Shown: positions 1-9,047 of the stretch, piece after piece | Layout of the letters: every line of letters starts with the position of its first letter | How positions within the stretch are numbered: position 1 is the stretch's first letter | Assembly: GCA_036267155.1 (NCBI GenBank) | Contig: DATAWP010000039.1 | Span: forward strand, 3,977 to 67,976 | Direction of reading: 5' to 3' | From: PALSA-1353 sp036267155 | GTDB taxonomy: Bacteria; Planctomycetota; Phycisphaerae; Tepidisphaerales; Tepidisphaeraceae | Length of the DNA: 64,000 nucleotides | Program-made: the position numbers and the translations under genes | Notes under the pieces: model-generated | Seen by the model: the letters and a program-made list of their open reading frames with translations, nothing else | The model's database searches: none | Told to the model about the DNA's origin: nothing

Positions 1-1355
1 AGGGTTTTGATCTTCTGCATTTCGCGGGCGTCGGGCTGGCCCGGCTTTTTGCTGCTCACGGCGTTTTCGATCCGATCGCCGATGCTCAGCGCCTTGCCCT
101 CGAGCCGGAACATTCTCATCAGGTCCGCCGCGAAATGGGCGTAACGGATCGCATCCGCATCGAACACGGCAATATTGCCGGAGGTTTGATACGCGACATG
201 AACTTCGTGTCCTTGATCCGCGAGGCGGATCAGCGTGCCGCCCATGGAGATGACGTCATCATCCGGGTGGGGCGAAAATACCAGAACGCGTTTGGGAAAG
301 GTGGCATCGCTCGGCCGATCGATGTCGCCCGGCCGTTTGCGATCGACCGGTTTTCCACCGGGCCATCCGGTGATGGTTTCTGTCAGGCTTCGGAATACCT
401 CGATGTTGATGTTGTAAGCCGGGCCATGCGCGGCCAGAAGGTCCTGCAATCCCCCTTCGTTGTAATCTTCTTCGGTGAGCTTGAGGATGGCTTTCCCCGT
501 CCGGCGCGCCAGCCAGATCGCGGCTTTATTGATCGCCTTGCGATCCCAGGAAACCGCGCCGAACAACCATGGAGATTGACGGCGGGTCAGACGCGCCGCG
601 GCGGCATCGTCCAGAATCACCTCGGCGTTGGGATGCTCCTGCAGGAACGACGCGGCAACGGAATCGGTCAACGGCCCTTCAACGGCGGCGGCAACGATGG
701 CCGCCTTGCCTTCGCCGAACGCCATGAGGATCACGCGCTTCGCCGCCAGAATCGTCCCCACCCCCATCGTGATCGCACGGCGCGGAACGTCCTGTTCACC
801 AAAAAAATCCGAGGCGGCATCCAAACGCGTGACCTTGTCGAGCGCGATCAGGCGGGTCCGCGAATCACGGCCTGATCCCGGTTCGTTGAACCCGATGTGC
901 CCTGTTCGTCCAATCCCCAGCAATTGCAGATCCATCCCCCCCGCTTCCTCAATGGCCTTTTCGTATTGTTCGCAGTAGGCCGACACTTTGTCGAAAGGCA
1001 ACTCGCCGTCGGGAATATGAACATGGGCGGATGGGATATCGATGTGGCTGAACAGATGTTCGTGCATGAAGCGCCAGTAAGACTGGGGGGCTTCCTTCTG
1101 CATCGGATAATACTCGTCAAGATTGAACGTGATGACGTTTTTGAACGAAAGCCCTTCCTGCTGATGGCGGCGGACCAATTCGGCATAAACGGAGACTGGC
1201 GTCGATCCCGTCGCCAGGCCCAGGACGCAGTTCTTCCCCTCCTCGCCGCGCCGGCGGATCAATGCGGCAATCTCCGCGGCAACGCCAATGCTGGCGTCCT
1301 TGGCGTCGCAACAAATCCGCGTTTTCACATGCTCTTTCAGGCCATGGATAGCCAT
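1..1355 (-). CDS. nagB: Glucosamine-6-phosphate deaminase fused to a LmbE/PIG-L deacetylase domain (3' end cut by window)
   Basis: The gene reads leftward from an ATG at 1355 with GGAGG five bases upstream and runs off the window, leaving 451 visible codons. Residues 1-255 match the NagB isomerase/deaminase fold; GIGRTGHIGFNEP at 147-159 is the active-site signature. A linker leads to a second domain with SPHPDDD at about 361-367, the metal-binding motif of LmbE/PIG-L deacetylases. NagB turns glucosamine-6-phosphate into fructose-6-phosphate and ammonia. The second domain could remove the acetyl group one step earlier, so one polypeptide might do both; that is inference. It faces a ROK regulator across a shared intergenic region and sits beside chitinase and sugar-import genes. 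Confidence 0.9.
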   Translation of the reverse strand, partial: MAIHGLKEHVKTRICCDAKDASIGVAAEIAALIRRRGEEGKNCVLGLATGSTPVSVYAELVRRHQQEGLSFKNVITFNLDEYYPMQKEAPQSYWRFMHEHLFSHIDIPSAHVHIPDGELPFDKVSAYCEQYEKAIEEAGGMDLQLLGIGRTGHIGFNEPGSGRDSRTRLIALDKVTRLDAASDFFGEQDVPRRAITMGVGTILAAKRVILMAFGEGKAAIVAAAVEGPLTDSVAASFLQEHPNAEVILDDAAAARLTRRQSPWLFGAVSWDRKAINKAAIWLARRTGKAILKLTEEDYNEGGLQDLLAAHGPAYNINIEVFRSLTETITGWPGGKPVDRKRPGDIDRPSDATFPKRVLVFSPHPDDDVISMGGTLIRLADQGHEVHVAYQTSGNIAVFDADAIRYAHFAADLMRMFRLEGKALSIGDRIENAVSSKKPGQPDAREMQKIKT

Positions 1356-1380
1356 GACAGCCTCCGGCGAGTCCGCTCCT

Positions 1381-1406
1381 ACTTTTTATATCAATAAGTA
1401 AAAAGT
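1381..1406. promoter_or_regulatory. Palindromic putative operator between nagB and the ROK regulator
   Basis: ACTTTTTA at 1381-1388 and TAAAAAGT at 1399-1406 are perfect inverted arms of 8 bases separated by 10. The site lies 26-51 bases upstream of the nagB start. The half-site recurs upstream of four other units of this locus (4878, 5431, 9048, 15431). A ROK repressor encoded next door is the natural candidate ligand; that link is inference. Confidence 0.6.
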
Positions 1407-1636
1407 GTCAAGACAAATGCGCCCAATCTGTGCCGGCCGGCGGTGTTGCGGGTATTTCCCTCCAGTGTCAATATGGCCTAGAATTCCCGGTTAAACGAGG
1501 TGGGATGAGCCTTCGGAGGAAGCTTGCAGTCCTCTTTTGTTAACGTCATGATAAAAAAGGCGGAAAGATGATAGAAAGTCGCACCCAATGCCCTATTGAC
1601 CGTGTATGGTGACCCCAGCGGCGCCAAGGAGCGATC

Positions 1637-2782
1637 GTGCTAGACGACCGGGAAAAAGAAATCATTCAAATCCTGTGGCACCAGAGGCGCCTGAGCCGGT
1701 GGGAGCTTCATGAACGGTCGGGCCAGACGCCAAACGGAGTGGGAACCGTCGTCAGCAGGCTGATTGAGCGGGGGTTGCTTCGAGAATGCCGCGCCGAACC
1801 CTCCAGCGGCGGCCGGCCCAGGATCCCGCTGGAACTCGATCCGCAGCGGCGGCACGTGGTGGGTGTTCTCATTGCCCAGCATGCCGTCGAAGTTTGCCGA
1901 TTGAATCTTTACGGGAACCTGATCGGAAAGCAGATTCGCCGGGAAGTGTCCCGGCCCCAGCACATGATCGTGACGGCGGCTTCGATGCTGGAAAAGATGG
2001 TGGACGATCAAACCCTGGGGATCGGCGTGGGCGCCGCGGGTCTGATCGACGCTGAATCTCATAAGATTTTGATGAGTTCGGCCATTCCCGATCAGCGGGC
2101 CATTTCTCTTCAGCCGATTTACGACGCGGCCGTCAAATGTCCGCTCGTTCTGGCGAATGACATGCAGGCTTTGGCCGTCCGCTGGATGCTGACGCATCGG
2201 GCGGAAATCAGTCACGACGTGCTGCTGGTCGGATTCGTCGATGGTTCCATGGGCGCGGCGATGCTCATCGAGGGGCGGCCCAATCGAGGATGCGTGATGG
2301 CGTGCAATGAACTCGGTCACACGCGGATGCCCGTGGAAACCGATCGATGCTATTGCGGGCAGACCGGTTGCCTCGAGGTGATCTGCTCGACGGGCTTCCT
2401 GAGGCGGCATGGCTTGCCGAAGGGAATGACCCTGCCGTCGGCCCTCGCCGCGGCCGGGCAAATTCCGGGGCTTGAAAAAATGCTGGAACTGCTTGCCACG
2501 GGAATCGCCAACAGCGTGAACTTTGTCCGCCCCCATCGATTGGTGCTGGTCAGCAATCTTCTTCGACACGAAGCGTTCAGCGGCCCGCTGGTTCGGCAGA
2601 TCCGGGGCATGTTGTTGTCGGAATTGGCGGATCGGGTGCGGATCGACCTGTGGGATCAGCCGGCTTTCCAATCGGCGGAAACGGCCGGCTGGGCCGCCTT
2701 GGCCAATCTGTATACGAATGCGTGGGAGCCGACCACGATGACCCCCGCTGCCGATGAAGAAAAAGCCACGGCCAAGATTTGA
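1637..2782 (+). CDS. ROK-family transcriptional regulator (NagC/XylR type)
   Basis: This 381-residue protein has a winged helix-turn-helix in its first 60 residues and a ROK sugar-binding domain after it. NELGH at 224-228 and CYCGQTGCLE at 238-247 are the ROK zinc-binding signature. The start is GTG at 1637, supported by AAGGAG six bases upstream. Members with this layout are sugar-responsive repressors. Its position, divergent from nagB and next to chitin genes, suggests it responds to an amino sugar or its phosphate and controls the whole locus. ND at 174-175 keeps the aspartate of ROK kinases, but the helix-turn-helix favours regulation over catalysis. Confidence 0.88.
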   Translation: MLDDREKEIIQILWHQRRLSRWELHERSGQTPNGVGTVVSRLIERGLLRECRAEPSSGGRPRIPLELDPQRRHVVGVLIAQHAVEVCRLNLYGNLIGKQIRREVSRPQHMIVTAASMLEKMVDDQTLGIGVGAAGLIDAESHKILMSSAIPDQRAISLQPIYDAAVKCPLVLANDMQALAVRWMLTHRAEISHDVLLVGFVDGSMGAAMLIEGRPNRGCVMACNELGHTRMPVETDRCYCGQTGCLEVICSTGFLRRHGLPKGMTLPSALAAAGQIPGLEKMLELLATGIANSVNFVRPHRLVLVSNLLRHEAFSGPLVRQIRGMLLSELADRVRIDLWDQPAFQSAETAGWAALANLYTNAWEPTTMTPAADEEKATAKI

Positions 2783-2835
2783 TCCGGATTCGCTTCGGAC
2801 TGCTTCACGTCGTTTTGATCTCAACGCCCCAAACG

Positions 2836-2880
2836 AAAAACGGGGACGGCATGGATTCTCTCCATACCGCCGCCCGTTTA
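2836..2880. terminator. Bidirectional hairpin terminator between convergent genes
   Basis: An imperfect inverted repeat runs from AAAACGGGG at 2836 through a TTCTC loop near 2856 to CGCCCGTTT at 2871-2879. It is flanked by A-rich and T-rich ends on both sides and sits between the ends of the ROK gene and the PEP-CTERM gene, so it can serve both. Confidence 0.7.
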
Positions 2881-2904
2881 GGCTGGGAACGATGTATCGT
2901 CCGT

Positions 2905-3582
2905 TTAATTCTTGCGACGACGCCGACTGAGCAGCAGGCTGCCGGTGAGCCCGATCAGCGAAAGCGAAGCCGGTTCGGGCACCACGGCCTGGACGTTATC
3001 AACGTAGACCGTCTGAGCGCCATTCCCGTCAAGAATAAGCTGGAACCCGCTGACGTACCATCCTTCACCCAAGAGATTGCCAAAGGTGATGGGATTGCCC
3101 GAGTCCGGATCGTTTCCGGTTATCGGAATGCTCAAATTATACGTGCCGGGAGCCAGGTCGATGTTGACCCAGTCAGTGTTTGGAACGGCGTATTGGTCCC
3201 CATATTCCCCCTCGCCTGGGTTTGAAACAAAGAGGGAGATTCCCATATCCGAATAGGTGCCGGTAAAGGCAGGATCGTTGGGCGAGACGGTCAAATCCAG
3301 CGTAACGGCGGATAAGTTCGGATTGGCCAGTGGAGCCGGCAGGTCACCTTGCGTGTAGGTGCCGACATAACCGCCGGGCGTGACAATCTGCAGCGCATCG
3401 GAACCAACCGTTGCGCCGGTCGTCGTCTGCGTCACGGACGTCGTTCCGTTATTTACGAAACCGTCCTTTCCGTTGGGCGAATCCCCGGTCTCGAACGAAT
3501 ACATCAAAACGCCTGCCTGAGCCGAAATCGCACCGAGCGACATGGCGGCTGCAACAGCCGTAAGCAAAAGAGACTTCCGCAT
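2905..3582 (-). CDS. Secreted PEP-CTERM protein, putative carbohydrate-associated
   Basis: This 225-residue protein starts behind a strong AAGGAGG. It has a signal peptide (residues 1-23, ending AQA) and a C-terminal sorting tail: VPEP, a short hydrophobic stretch and RRRRKN. PEP-CTERM tails are cut and anchored by exosortase. The body is a beta-rich domain whose core (SFET, NNGTTSV near 30-50, DLAPGTYN and YVDNVQA further on) resembles residues 30-230 of the large protein at 15517, so the two are paralogues. The enzymatic role, if any, is unknown; carbohydrate binding is suggested only by the chitin context. Confidence 0.8.
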   Translation of the reverse strand: MRKSLLLTAVAAAMSLGAISAQAGVLMYSFETGDSPNGKDGFVNNGTTSVTQTTTGATVGSDALQIVTPGGYVGTYTQGDLPAPLANPNLSAVTLDLTVSPNDPAFTGTYSDMGISLFVSNPGEGEYGDQYAVPNTDWVNIDLAPGTYNLSIPITGNDPDSGNPITFGNLLGEGWYVSGFQLILDGNGAQTVYVDNVQAVVPEPASLSLIGLTGSLLLSRRRRKN

Positions 3583-3786
3583 TTTTGGCCTCCTTAAAAG
3601 AGAAATGAGCGACGGATATACTCACGCGTATCCCGTCATTGTTTGTTACCTGAAAGCTCCAGAATACCTCGAAAAACAGGTTGAAGAGTCATCCGGAACT
3701 CTTTCCAACCCATCCATTCACCATTCGTTAAAAAACCTCGCTCTTATCAGACCTAATCCGTAAACCGCACCAAACAACGTCCCGGC

Positions 3787-4866
3787 TTATCCGGGCGATT
3801 GGATGCAAACGTCCATGACCATGAAGGTTCCCACCGTTCGAGTCTCGACGTGACCATCGACGCAAAGCGCAGCCATGGCCGTGTTATTCAGGTGGCGAAA
3901 TCGCAGATGAGTATTGAAATACCCGGCTCCCGGCTGCAGGTCCACGTTCCATTTTTTCTGCATCGCCGCGCACACCGTCGGACTTTGACTTTGGCTGATC
4001 TCGCCGGGCGATACCGGGCGGTTGTATTGCACCGCCGTCGGCGTGTTGCGGTAGAAATATGTGCCAAACGTCAATTCGTTCCCATCCAATTCCGTGGCTT
4101 GTTCATAAGCATTGTTATTCCAATCCGCACACTGCGGCGCGTCCCAGATCAGAAAGGTCGTGCTGGGTTTGATGTTGGAGAGCTTTCGCTGCCTCTTGTT
4201 CACCGCCGCAACTGGGGTTCCATCCTGCAGGTAATCCTGCTCCCAATTATCAGGGAAGACCCGTGGATTGCACGTGTAGTGGTTGACGTAACGGAAGTCA
4301 TTTCCCTGGATGGTATCCACATCGCGAAACATGGCCGACAAGTTAGTGACCAAGCCGCCCGCGCCAATCAGGTTCGCCTGGACTTCGCTGGAAAGGGCAA
4401 AAGTCCAGTACCAACTAAACTCCTCATCCGAGGAATTGGGCAAAACGCCGCTTTCCCATGGCGTCGTGCCCCCCTTGTCGTTCCTGATATCGCCAAAGGG
4501 GAGCATTCCGTTATTCTCTGTCACGTAAATATCCAGAGCTTGTCCGATCTGTCGAAGCCCCGATTGACAGTCGATGAAGTTCGCTTGCTGCCGCGCCTTG
4601 TTGAGCGCCGGCAGCAGAACGCTGATCAGCAAACCGATGATTCCGATGACGACGAGCAATTCGACGAGCGTAAATGCGGCCGCGGCGCGACCAACAGATA
4701 GCATCCCCCGGCTGAACGATTGCTCGTGCGTTGGGCCCGCCAAGCCAAGCCTGGTGTTTTTCTGTCTTGCCGCGATCACTTTGGCCTCCGCATCAGATCC
4801 CAGCGCTTTGATGGTTCGTCCCCGCCAGAAACACGACACTTCGCTCTTTGTCTGCGACATTGCCAT
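3787..4866 (-). CDS. Pseudopilin-like protein (DUF1559-type, prepilin N-terminus)
   Basis: The key motif is a prepilin methylation helix, AFTLVELLVVIGIIGLLIS, followed by a short globular domain ending in VDGHVE, the H/DG-type tail common in planctomycete pseudopilin-like families. The longest frame starts at 4866 and puts 60 residues before the helix, which is unusually long. An internal ATG at 4704 would leave a short leader ending just before FTLVE and looks more natural, although only a GGGGG directly abuts it. These proteins occur in large numbers in planctomycetes and are thought to assemble on the cell surface. An operator-like half-site lies at 4878. Confidence 0.8.
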   Translation of the reverse strand: MAMSQTKSEVSCFWRGRTIKALGSDAEAKVIAARQKNTRLGLAGPTHEQSFSRGMLSVGRAAAAFTLVELLVVIGIIGLLISVLLPALNKARQQANFIDCQSGLRQIGQALDIYVTENNGMLPFGDIRNDKGGTTPWESGVLPNSSDEEFSWYWTFALSSEVQANLIGAGGLVTNLSAMFRDVDTIQGNDFRYVNHYTCNPRVFPDNWEQDYLQDGTPVAAVNKRQRKLSNIKPSTTFLIWDAPQCADWNNNAYEQATELDGNELTFGTYFYRNTPTAVQYNRPVSPGEISQSQSPTVCAAMQKKWNVDLQPGAGYFNTHLRFRHLNNTAMAALCVDGHVETRTVGTFMVMDVCIQSPG

Positions 4867-4877
4867 ACGGATGGATT

Positions 4878-4890
4878 ACTTTTTATCATA
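4878..4890. promoter_or_regulatory. Putative locus operator half-site upstream of the pseudopilin gene
   Basis: ACTTTTTATCATA lies 12-24 bases upstream of the longest start of the pseudopilin-like gene. In the direction of that gene it reads GATAAAAAGT, matching the second half of the nagB palindrome. Confidence 0.4.
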
Positions 4891-4935
4891 CAAAATAATA
4901 AATGAAACAAAAAAATCGGAATTATTTTCGTTTTC

Positions 4936-5412
4936 TTACGGTTCGACCGCCACCGGTACATCAGCCCCCCCGTTGGGGCAGTGAACTTCGGTCAATTTCG
5001 CTTCGTTGCGCAAATCGCCAGATGGAAGCCACTTAGCATCGCCCGGTTTCTTCAGTTCCCGCCCGAATCTCATCGCCTCGGGTGTCATCCCATGAGCAAC
5101 GACGGCATCGTGATACTTTGGCGTAAATCTCTCCATATAACCAACAAATTTTTCATGCCCGCACGTGAATACATACGCGGTGACCGCCGGCTGGCCGCCA
5201 TAGTCAAAAGGAGGCACGTTATCCGAACTGGCAACGAAAAACGATTTGCCGTCATCCACGGTGAAATACGAATCGGGAGCACCGGATGGATAGCGGTGCC
5301 GACCAGCCCTCACCTCCGCAACAACGCAGCAGATCGCCAGGATGACAATCGCGCAGCCGCCGCCCATCGCCACTCTGGGATGCTGATTGAGCCATTCGCG
5401 TGCGCCCATCAT
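4936..5412 (-). CDS. Small membrane-anchored protein of unknown function
   Basis: This 158-residue protein has one transmembrane helix at about residues 14-34 (AMGGGCAIVILAICCVVAEV) and an extracytoplasmic domain. I do not recognise a family with a known function. The REWLNQHP start and the pairing with a pseudopilin-like gene are typical of planctomycete surface-protein clusters, so a role beside the neighbour at 3787 is plausible. No clear Shine-Dalgarno sequence precedes the ATG at 5412; an operator-like site and a perfect TCTCGCGAGA palindrome lie 19-36 bases upstream. Confidence 0.65.
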   Translation of the reverse strand: MMGAREWLNQHPRVAMGGGCAIVILAICCVVAEVRAGRHRYPSGAPDSYFTVDDGKSFFVASSDNVPPFDYGGQPAVTAYVFTCGHEKFVGYMERFTPKYHDAVVAHGMTPEAMRFGRELKKPGDAKWLPSGDLRNEAKLTEVHCPNGGADVPVAVEP

Positions 5413-5430
5413 GATTTCTCCGATCGGTTG

Positions 5431-5448
5431 ACTTTTTATCTCGCGAGA
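5431..5448. promoter_or_regulatory. Putative operator half-site joined to a TCTCGCGAGA palindrome
   Basis: ACTTTTTATC at 5431-5440 overlaps the perfect 10-base palindrome TCTCGCGAGA at 5439-5448. Both are immediately upstream of the small membrane protein gene that starts at 5412. Confidence 0.4.
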
Positions 5449-5593
5449 GAATATCTACCCGTATGTTACGAACACGCCGGGCAAACGTCAAAGAAATTCC
5501 GCACCGCGCCGCTGGTTTCCCGCGTGATCCGAGTTCAATTGAGGTTTCCTTTTCCGCTGTCCGTTTTCGACCCTTCGCGGTGGCATGGGACGT

Positions 5594-6547
5594 TTAGCCT
5601 TTGATCCCGGTCGTGGCGATCCCTTCGATGAAAGTGCGCTGGGCCAGGAAAAACAGGCCGATCACGGGAAGGATGACCAATATGCTGGCCGCCATCAGCA
5701 GGTGCCACGGCGTTCCGCCCGATTGGCTTTGGAAATTCTGCAGGCCCAGGGCCAGCGTGAATTGTTCTGGTCTTTGCAGGTAAACCAGGGGGGCCAGAAA
5801 GTCGTTCCAGACCACCATGAATGAAAAGAGCGCAACCACCGCCAGCGCCGGGCGCGCCAGCGGCAGCACCACCCGAACAAAGATTCCGATCTCGCCGCAT
5901 CCATCGATGCGGGCGGCTTCGGAAAGCTCGCTGGGGATGGTCAAAAAGAATTGCCGGAGCAGGAAAATACTGAACGCCGATCCGAACCAGGCCGGCACCC
6001 AAAGCGGCTTAAAGGTGCCGATCCACTGCGTGCCCGTCACGTCGCCCAGCCAGCGGAAGATGCTGAACAGCGGCACCATCGTGACCGGAAACGGAATCAT
6101 CATCGTCGCCAGCATGATGATGAACAGCGCGCCGCGGCCGCGAAACGCGATCTTGGCAAATCCATAAGCCACGACGGCGCTGGAGAGGGTCGTCCCAATC
6201 ACCGTCAATATGGAGACGATCACGGTATTGCGCGTCCACAGAAGAAAACTCGTCTGTTCGCTGCTGATCACCTGCCAATAGTTGCGAAGCATCAGCGGTT
6301 TGGGCCAAATCTGCGGCGGGTATCGCATTGCGTTGTCGGCTGTTTTCAGGCTCGTGGACAACATCCACGCAAACGGCGCGATGGCCAGCAGACAAACCAA
6401 AATCAGCGCCAGGTGCGTCATCCACCTGGACGACGGCCGCAGCCGCCGGCCGCTCGATCCCGTGGATGCGATCGCGCCGGGCCGGGCGATATCCCCCTGA
6501 AATCGGGTACTCGGCAGGCGGCTTTCGGCTGGGTCGATCATCGGCAC
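5594..6547 (-). CDS. Carbohydrate ABC transporter permease, MalG type
   Basis: This 317-residue inner-membrane protein has six predicted transmembrane segments and the permease loop that docks on the ATPase (EAARIDGCGEIGIFVRVVLP near residues 216-235). It belongs to the binding-protein-dependent sugar importers. The GTG at 6547 has AGAGGAAG at a good distance; an ATG two codons later is possible. It is the last gene of a binding protein - MalF-like - MalG-like operon and lies 15 bases after its partner. The context points to chito-oligosaccharides or N-acetylglucosamine as substrate. No ATPase gene follows. Confidence 0.9.
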   Translation of the reverse strand: MPMIDPAESRLPSTRFQGDIARPGAIASTGSSGRRLRPSSRWMTHLALILVCLLAIAPFAWMLSTSLKTADNAMRYPPQIWPKPLMLRNYWQVISSEQTSFLLWTRNTVIVSILTVIGTTLSSAVVAYGFAKIAFRGRGALFIIMLATMMIPFPVTMVPLFSIFRWLGDVTGTQWIGTFKPLWVPAWFGSAFSIFLLRQFFLTIPSELSEAARIDGCGEIGIFVRVVLPLARPALAVVALFSFMVVWNDFLAPLVYLQRPEQFTLALGLQNFQSQSGGTPWHLLMAASILVILPVIGLFFLAQRTFIEGIATTGIKG

Positions 6548-6562
6548 GATGCTTCCTCTCGT

Positions 6563-7444
6563 TCACTTACCCTGATAGTGGACCCAGCGCTTGCTGCTCC
6601 AGAAGGCGATCGCGGTGAGGCCCAGAATTACGAGCAACTGAAGCCACGCCATCGCGCTGCAGTAGCCCATCTTCAAATAGCCGAACGCATTGTCGTACAT
6701 ATATTCGGTGTACAGATACGTGGCCCGCCCCGGGCCGCCCTGGGTCATAATGAACGGAAGAACAAAGACCTGGAGCGTTCCGATGATGCCCATGATCAGG
6801 TTGAAAAAGATGACCGGCGAGATGGAAGGCAGCGTCACGTGGCGAAGCGTTTGGAATCTGCCCGCGCCGTCCAGATCGGCGGCCTCGAACAATTCCGTCG
6901 GCACATCCTGCAGCCCGGCGAGAAAAATGACGACCGTGTTCCCAACGCCCCAGAAGCTGATGAGGACGAGTGACGGCAGCGCCCAGTGCGCATCCGTCAG
7001 CCAGCCCGGCGGGTCGGTCATTCCCAACCCGCGAAGCACAAAGTTGACGAGCCCCAGCTTGCTGTTGAACAGCCAGAGCCACAGCATCGCCGCCGCCACC
7101 GCCGGCACCAGGGACGGCAGGAAGATCAGCGTCCGGTACACCGACTGCCCGCGAATCTTCACATTCAGCAGCAGGGCCAGCGCCAGCGCGATCAGCAGTC
7201 CCGCGGGCAGCGCGAGCACGGCGTACAGAAGAGTGTTGAAGTTCACCGTCCAGAAATTCGGGTCGTGAATCAATTCGCGATAGTTGTCCAGACCGATGAA
7301 GACCGGCTTTTGGAGCAGCGAATAGTTGCAAAAACTGTAGTAGAGCGACATCGAGATCGGAATGAGCGTGAACGCGCAAAAACCGATCAGCCAGGGAGAG
7401 ATAAACCCCAGACCTTTGAAGAGATTTTTCGTTTCGGTGCGCAC
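6563..7444 (-). CDS. Carbohydrate ABC transporter permease, MalF type
   Basis: This 293-residue membrane protein pairs with the permease downstream to form the import channel. The ATPase-docking loop EAADLDGAGRFQTLRHVTLP is present near residues 187-206. The start is GTG at 7444, just after the stop of the binding-protein gene (gap 15 bases), as in a single transcript. The N-terminus lacks the long extra domain of enteric MalF, as is usual for oligosaccharide importers of this class. Confidence 0.9.
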   Translation of the reverse strand: MRTETKNLFKGLGFISPWLIGFCAFTLIPISMSLYYSFCNYSLLQKPVFIGLDNYRELIHDPNFWTVNFNTLLYAVLALPAGLLIALALALLLNVKIRGQSVYRTLIFLPSLVPAVAAAMLWLWLFNSKLGLVNFVLRGLGMTDPPGWLTDAHWALPSLVLISFWGVGNTVVIFLAGLQDVPTELFEAADLDGAGRFQTLRHVTLPSISPVIFFNLIMGIIGTLQVFVLPFIMTQGGPGRATYLYTEYMYDNAFGYLKMGYCSAMAWLQLLVILGLTAIAFWSSKRWVHYQGK

Positions 7445-7459
7445 TGCGGATTTCCCAAT

Positions 7460-8887
7460 TCAATAAGCGGTTGAGCCGCGCGCCCGCTGCTGCCGCGCAA
7501 ACTCGTCGTATTGGGCCTGCAACCTTACCTGCAATTCCGCCAGCGCCTTCGCGGGGCGCACCTGCAAAAGCGAAATCCGCTGACTGAGGGCGTTCAGCTC
7601 ATCCACCACTTCCGGCATGATGGGAATCTGCGGCGCCGTCTGCGCGTTGGGGCTGTTGGCCAGCCGCTCGAAAACGCGAATGTACGGGTTCGGATGGTTA
7701 TTGAGAAAATCTTCGCTCACCTTCGCCAGCGGGGAGTTTTTGCAATGCATCTTATTGAGCTTTTCCATCACGTCCTGCCGATTGACATACGCGATGAATT
7801 CGAAGGCTTCTTTCTTGTGTTTGGAGCCTCGCGGAATCGCCAGGACATCGAAGCCGCAGTATGCCACATCCTTGAGCCCCGGCACCGCCGACGGAAAGGG
7901 CGCCACCGCCCACTCATAATTTCGCAGGCGTTCGCCGGCCGGCTTTTTCATCTCCACGTCGCGTGGCCACAAGACCGTGGACATGGAACGCTTGCGGTTA
8001 TAAATGAAGTTCGCCAGGAACGTCCCCTGCATTTCCATCACCACTTGCCCGGCAAGGAATGCGTTCTGCGGAGAATCGAAATTTCCGACTCCACTGCGGA
8101 AATCGCTCATGGCGTCTTTCCCAAGCCAGGTTGCGTAGCTTTGAATCCAATCATACGCCTTCACCACCGGCGGCGAGGTCAACGTGAACCGTTTGCTTCG
8201 CGCGTCCCAAAAATTGCCGCCGAACCAATAGCATATGTAGTTGACATACCAGTTCGGCTCCATCGGCAGAAAACCGGCGCGAATCACCCGGCCGTTCGAA
8301 CCCTGAATGGTCAGCACCCGCGCGTACCGATCCAATTCATCGATGCTCCGCGGCGCCCGATCGGGATCGAGCCCCGCCGCCCGCAGAGCGGCCGCATTTT
8401 CATGCAGGATTCGCTTGTTGTAGAACAGCGCCACCACCGTTGGAGTGCTGACCAGCCCCCACAGATGACCGTTATAGTTGCAGCCCTTCCAGTAGACCGG
8501 CTTGTAATAAGACGCGGTAATCCCATGCTGGCGCGCCAGGTCTTCCAGCGGCTCGAGCGCCCCCATGGCGGCAAACTGCACCAGGTTCACATCAAAAAGT
8601 CCGGCGATGTCCGGCGGAACGCCCGCGGCCGTCGCCACCAGCGTCTTTTGATTAATGGTGCTGGAAGAAACGTAACGAACAAAAATGCCCTTTTGTGCTC
8701 CGACTGTATTGTTGAAATCGTTGACGATGACGCGCATCTGCGCTTCTTCGTTCCCGGTCCATTTCTCCCAGTAGTCGATCACCACGCGATTTTTGGGAAG
8801 CGACTCATCGGCGCGCGGCCCAAACGCCAGCAGGCACGACGTGGCGATCACGATCAGCACGATAATGGACCACTTAATCGCACTCAT
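7460..8887 (-). CDS. Extracellular sugar-binding protein of an ABC importer (family 1)
   Basis: The protein (475 residues from ATG 8887) begins MSAIKW followed by a hydrophobic segment up to about residue 23, which fits an uncleaved anchor or signal peptide; no lipobox cysteine is placed for lipidation. The rest matches solute-binding family 1: an early DYWEKWTG, LFDVNLVQF and GLVSTPTVVALFYNK. A frame-open GTG at 8932 would add 15 charged residues before the signal and is less likely. It captures sugar and hands it to the two permeases encoded just downstream. It is divergent from the GH18 chitinase gene, so the two may share control. Confidence 0.88.
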   Translation of the reverse strand: MSAIKWSIIVLIVIATSCLLAFGPRADESLPKNRVVIDYWEKWTGNEEAQMRVIVNDFNNTVGAQKGIFVRYVSSSTINQKTLVATAAGVPPDIAGLFDVNLVQFAAMGALEPLEDLARQHGITASYYKPVYWKGCNYNGHLWGLVSTPTVVALFYNKRILHENAAALRAAGLDPDRAPRSIDELDRYARVLTIQGSNGRVIRAGFLPMEPNWYVNYICYWFGGNFWDARSKRFTLTSPPVVKAYDWIQSYATWLGKDAMSDFRSGVGNFDSPQNAFLAGQVVMEMQGTFLANFIYNRKRSMSTVLWPRDVEMKKPAGERLRNYEWAVAPFPSAVPGLKDVAYCGFDVLAIPRGSKHKKEAFEFIAYVNRQDVMEKLNKMHCKNSPLAKVSEDFLNNHPNPYIRVFERLANSPNAQTAPQIPIMPEVVDELNALSQRISLLQVRPAKALAELQVRLQAQYDEFARQQRARGSTAY

Positions 8888-9047
8888 AATAATATCTAAC
8901 AGACGCGATCGACCGCCGAAACGCCCGGCCACACGGGCGAAATATTAACAGATGCAGCGGTAGATTCTAGGGAATTTCAACATTTGCCGATTGCAAAGCG
9001 CGCCCCGCCCAAGGTATCATGGTCTGGATAATTTCGTTCTGGACGCC

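Noticed and set aside
1640..2824. A long open frame (about 394 codons) on the minus strand opposite the ROK gene
   Set aside because: It mirrors the ROK gene codon for codon in a high-G+C sequence, has no start signal or family motif, and the forward strand carries clear ROK signatures.
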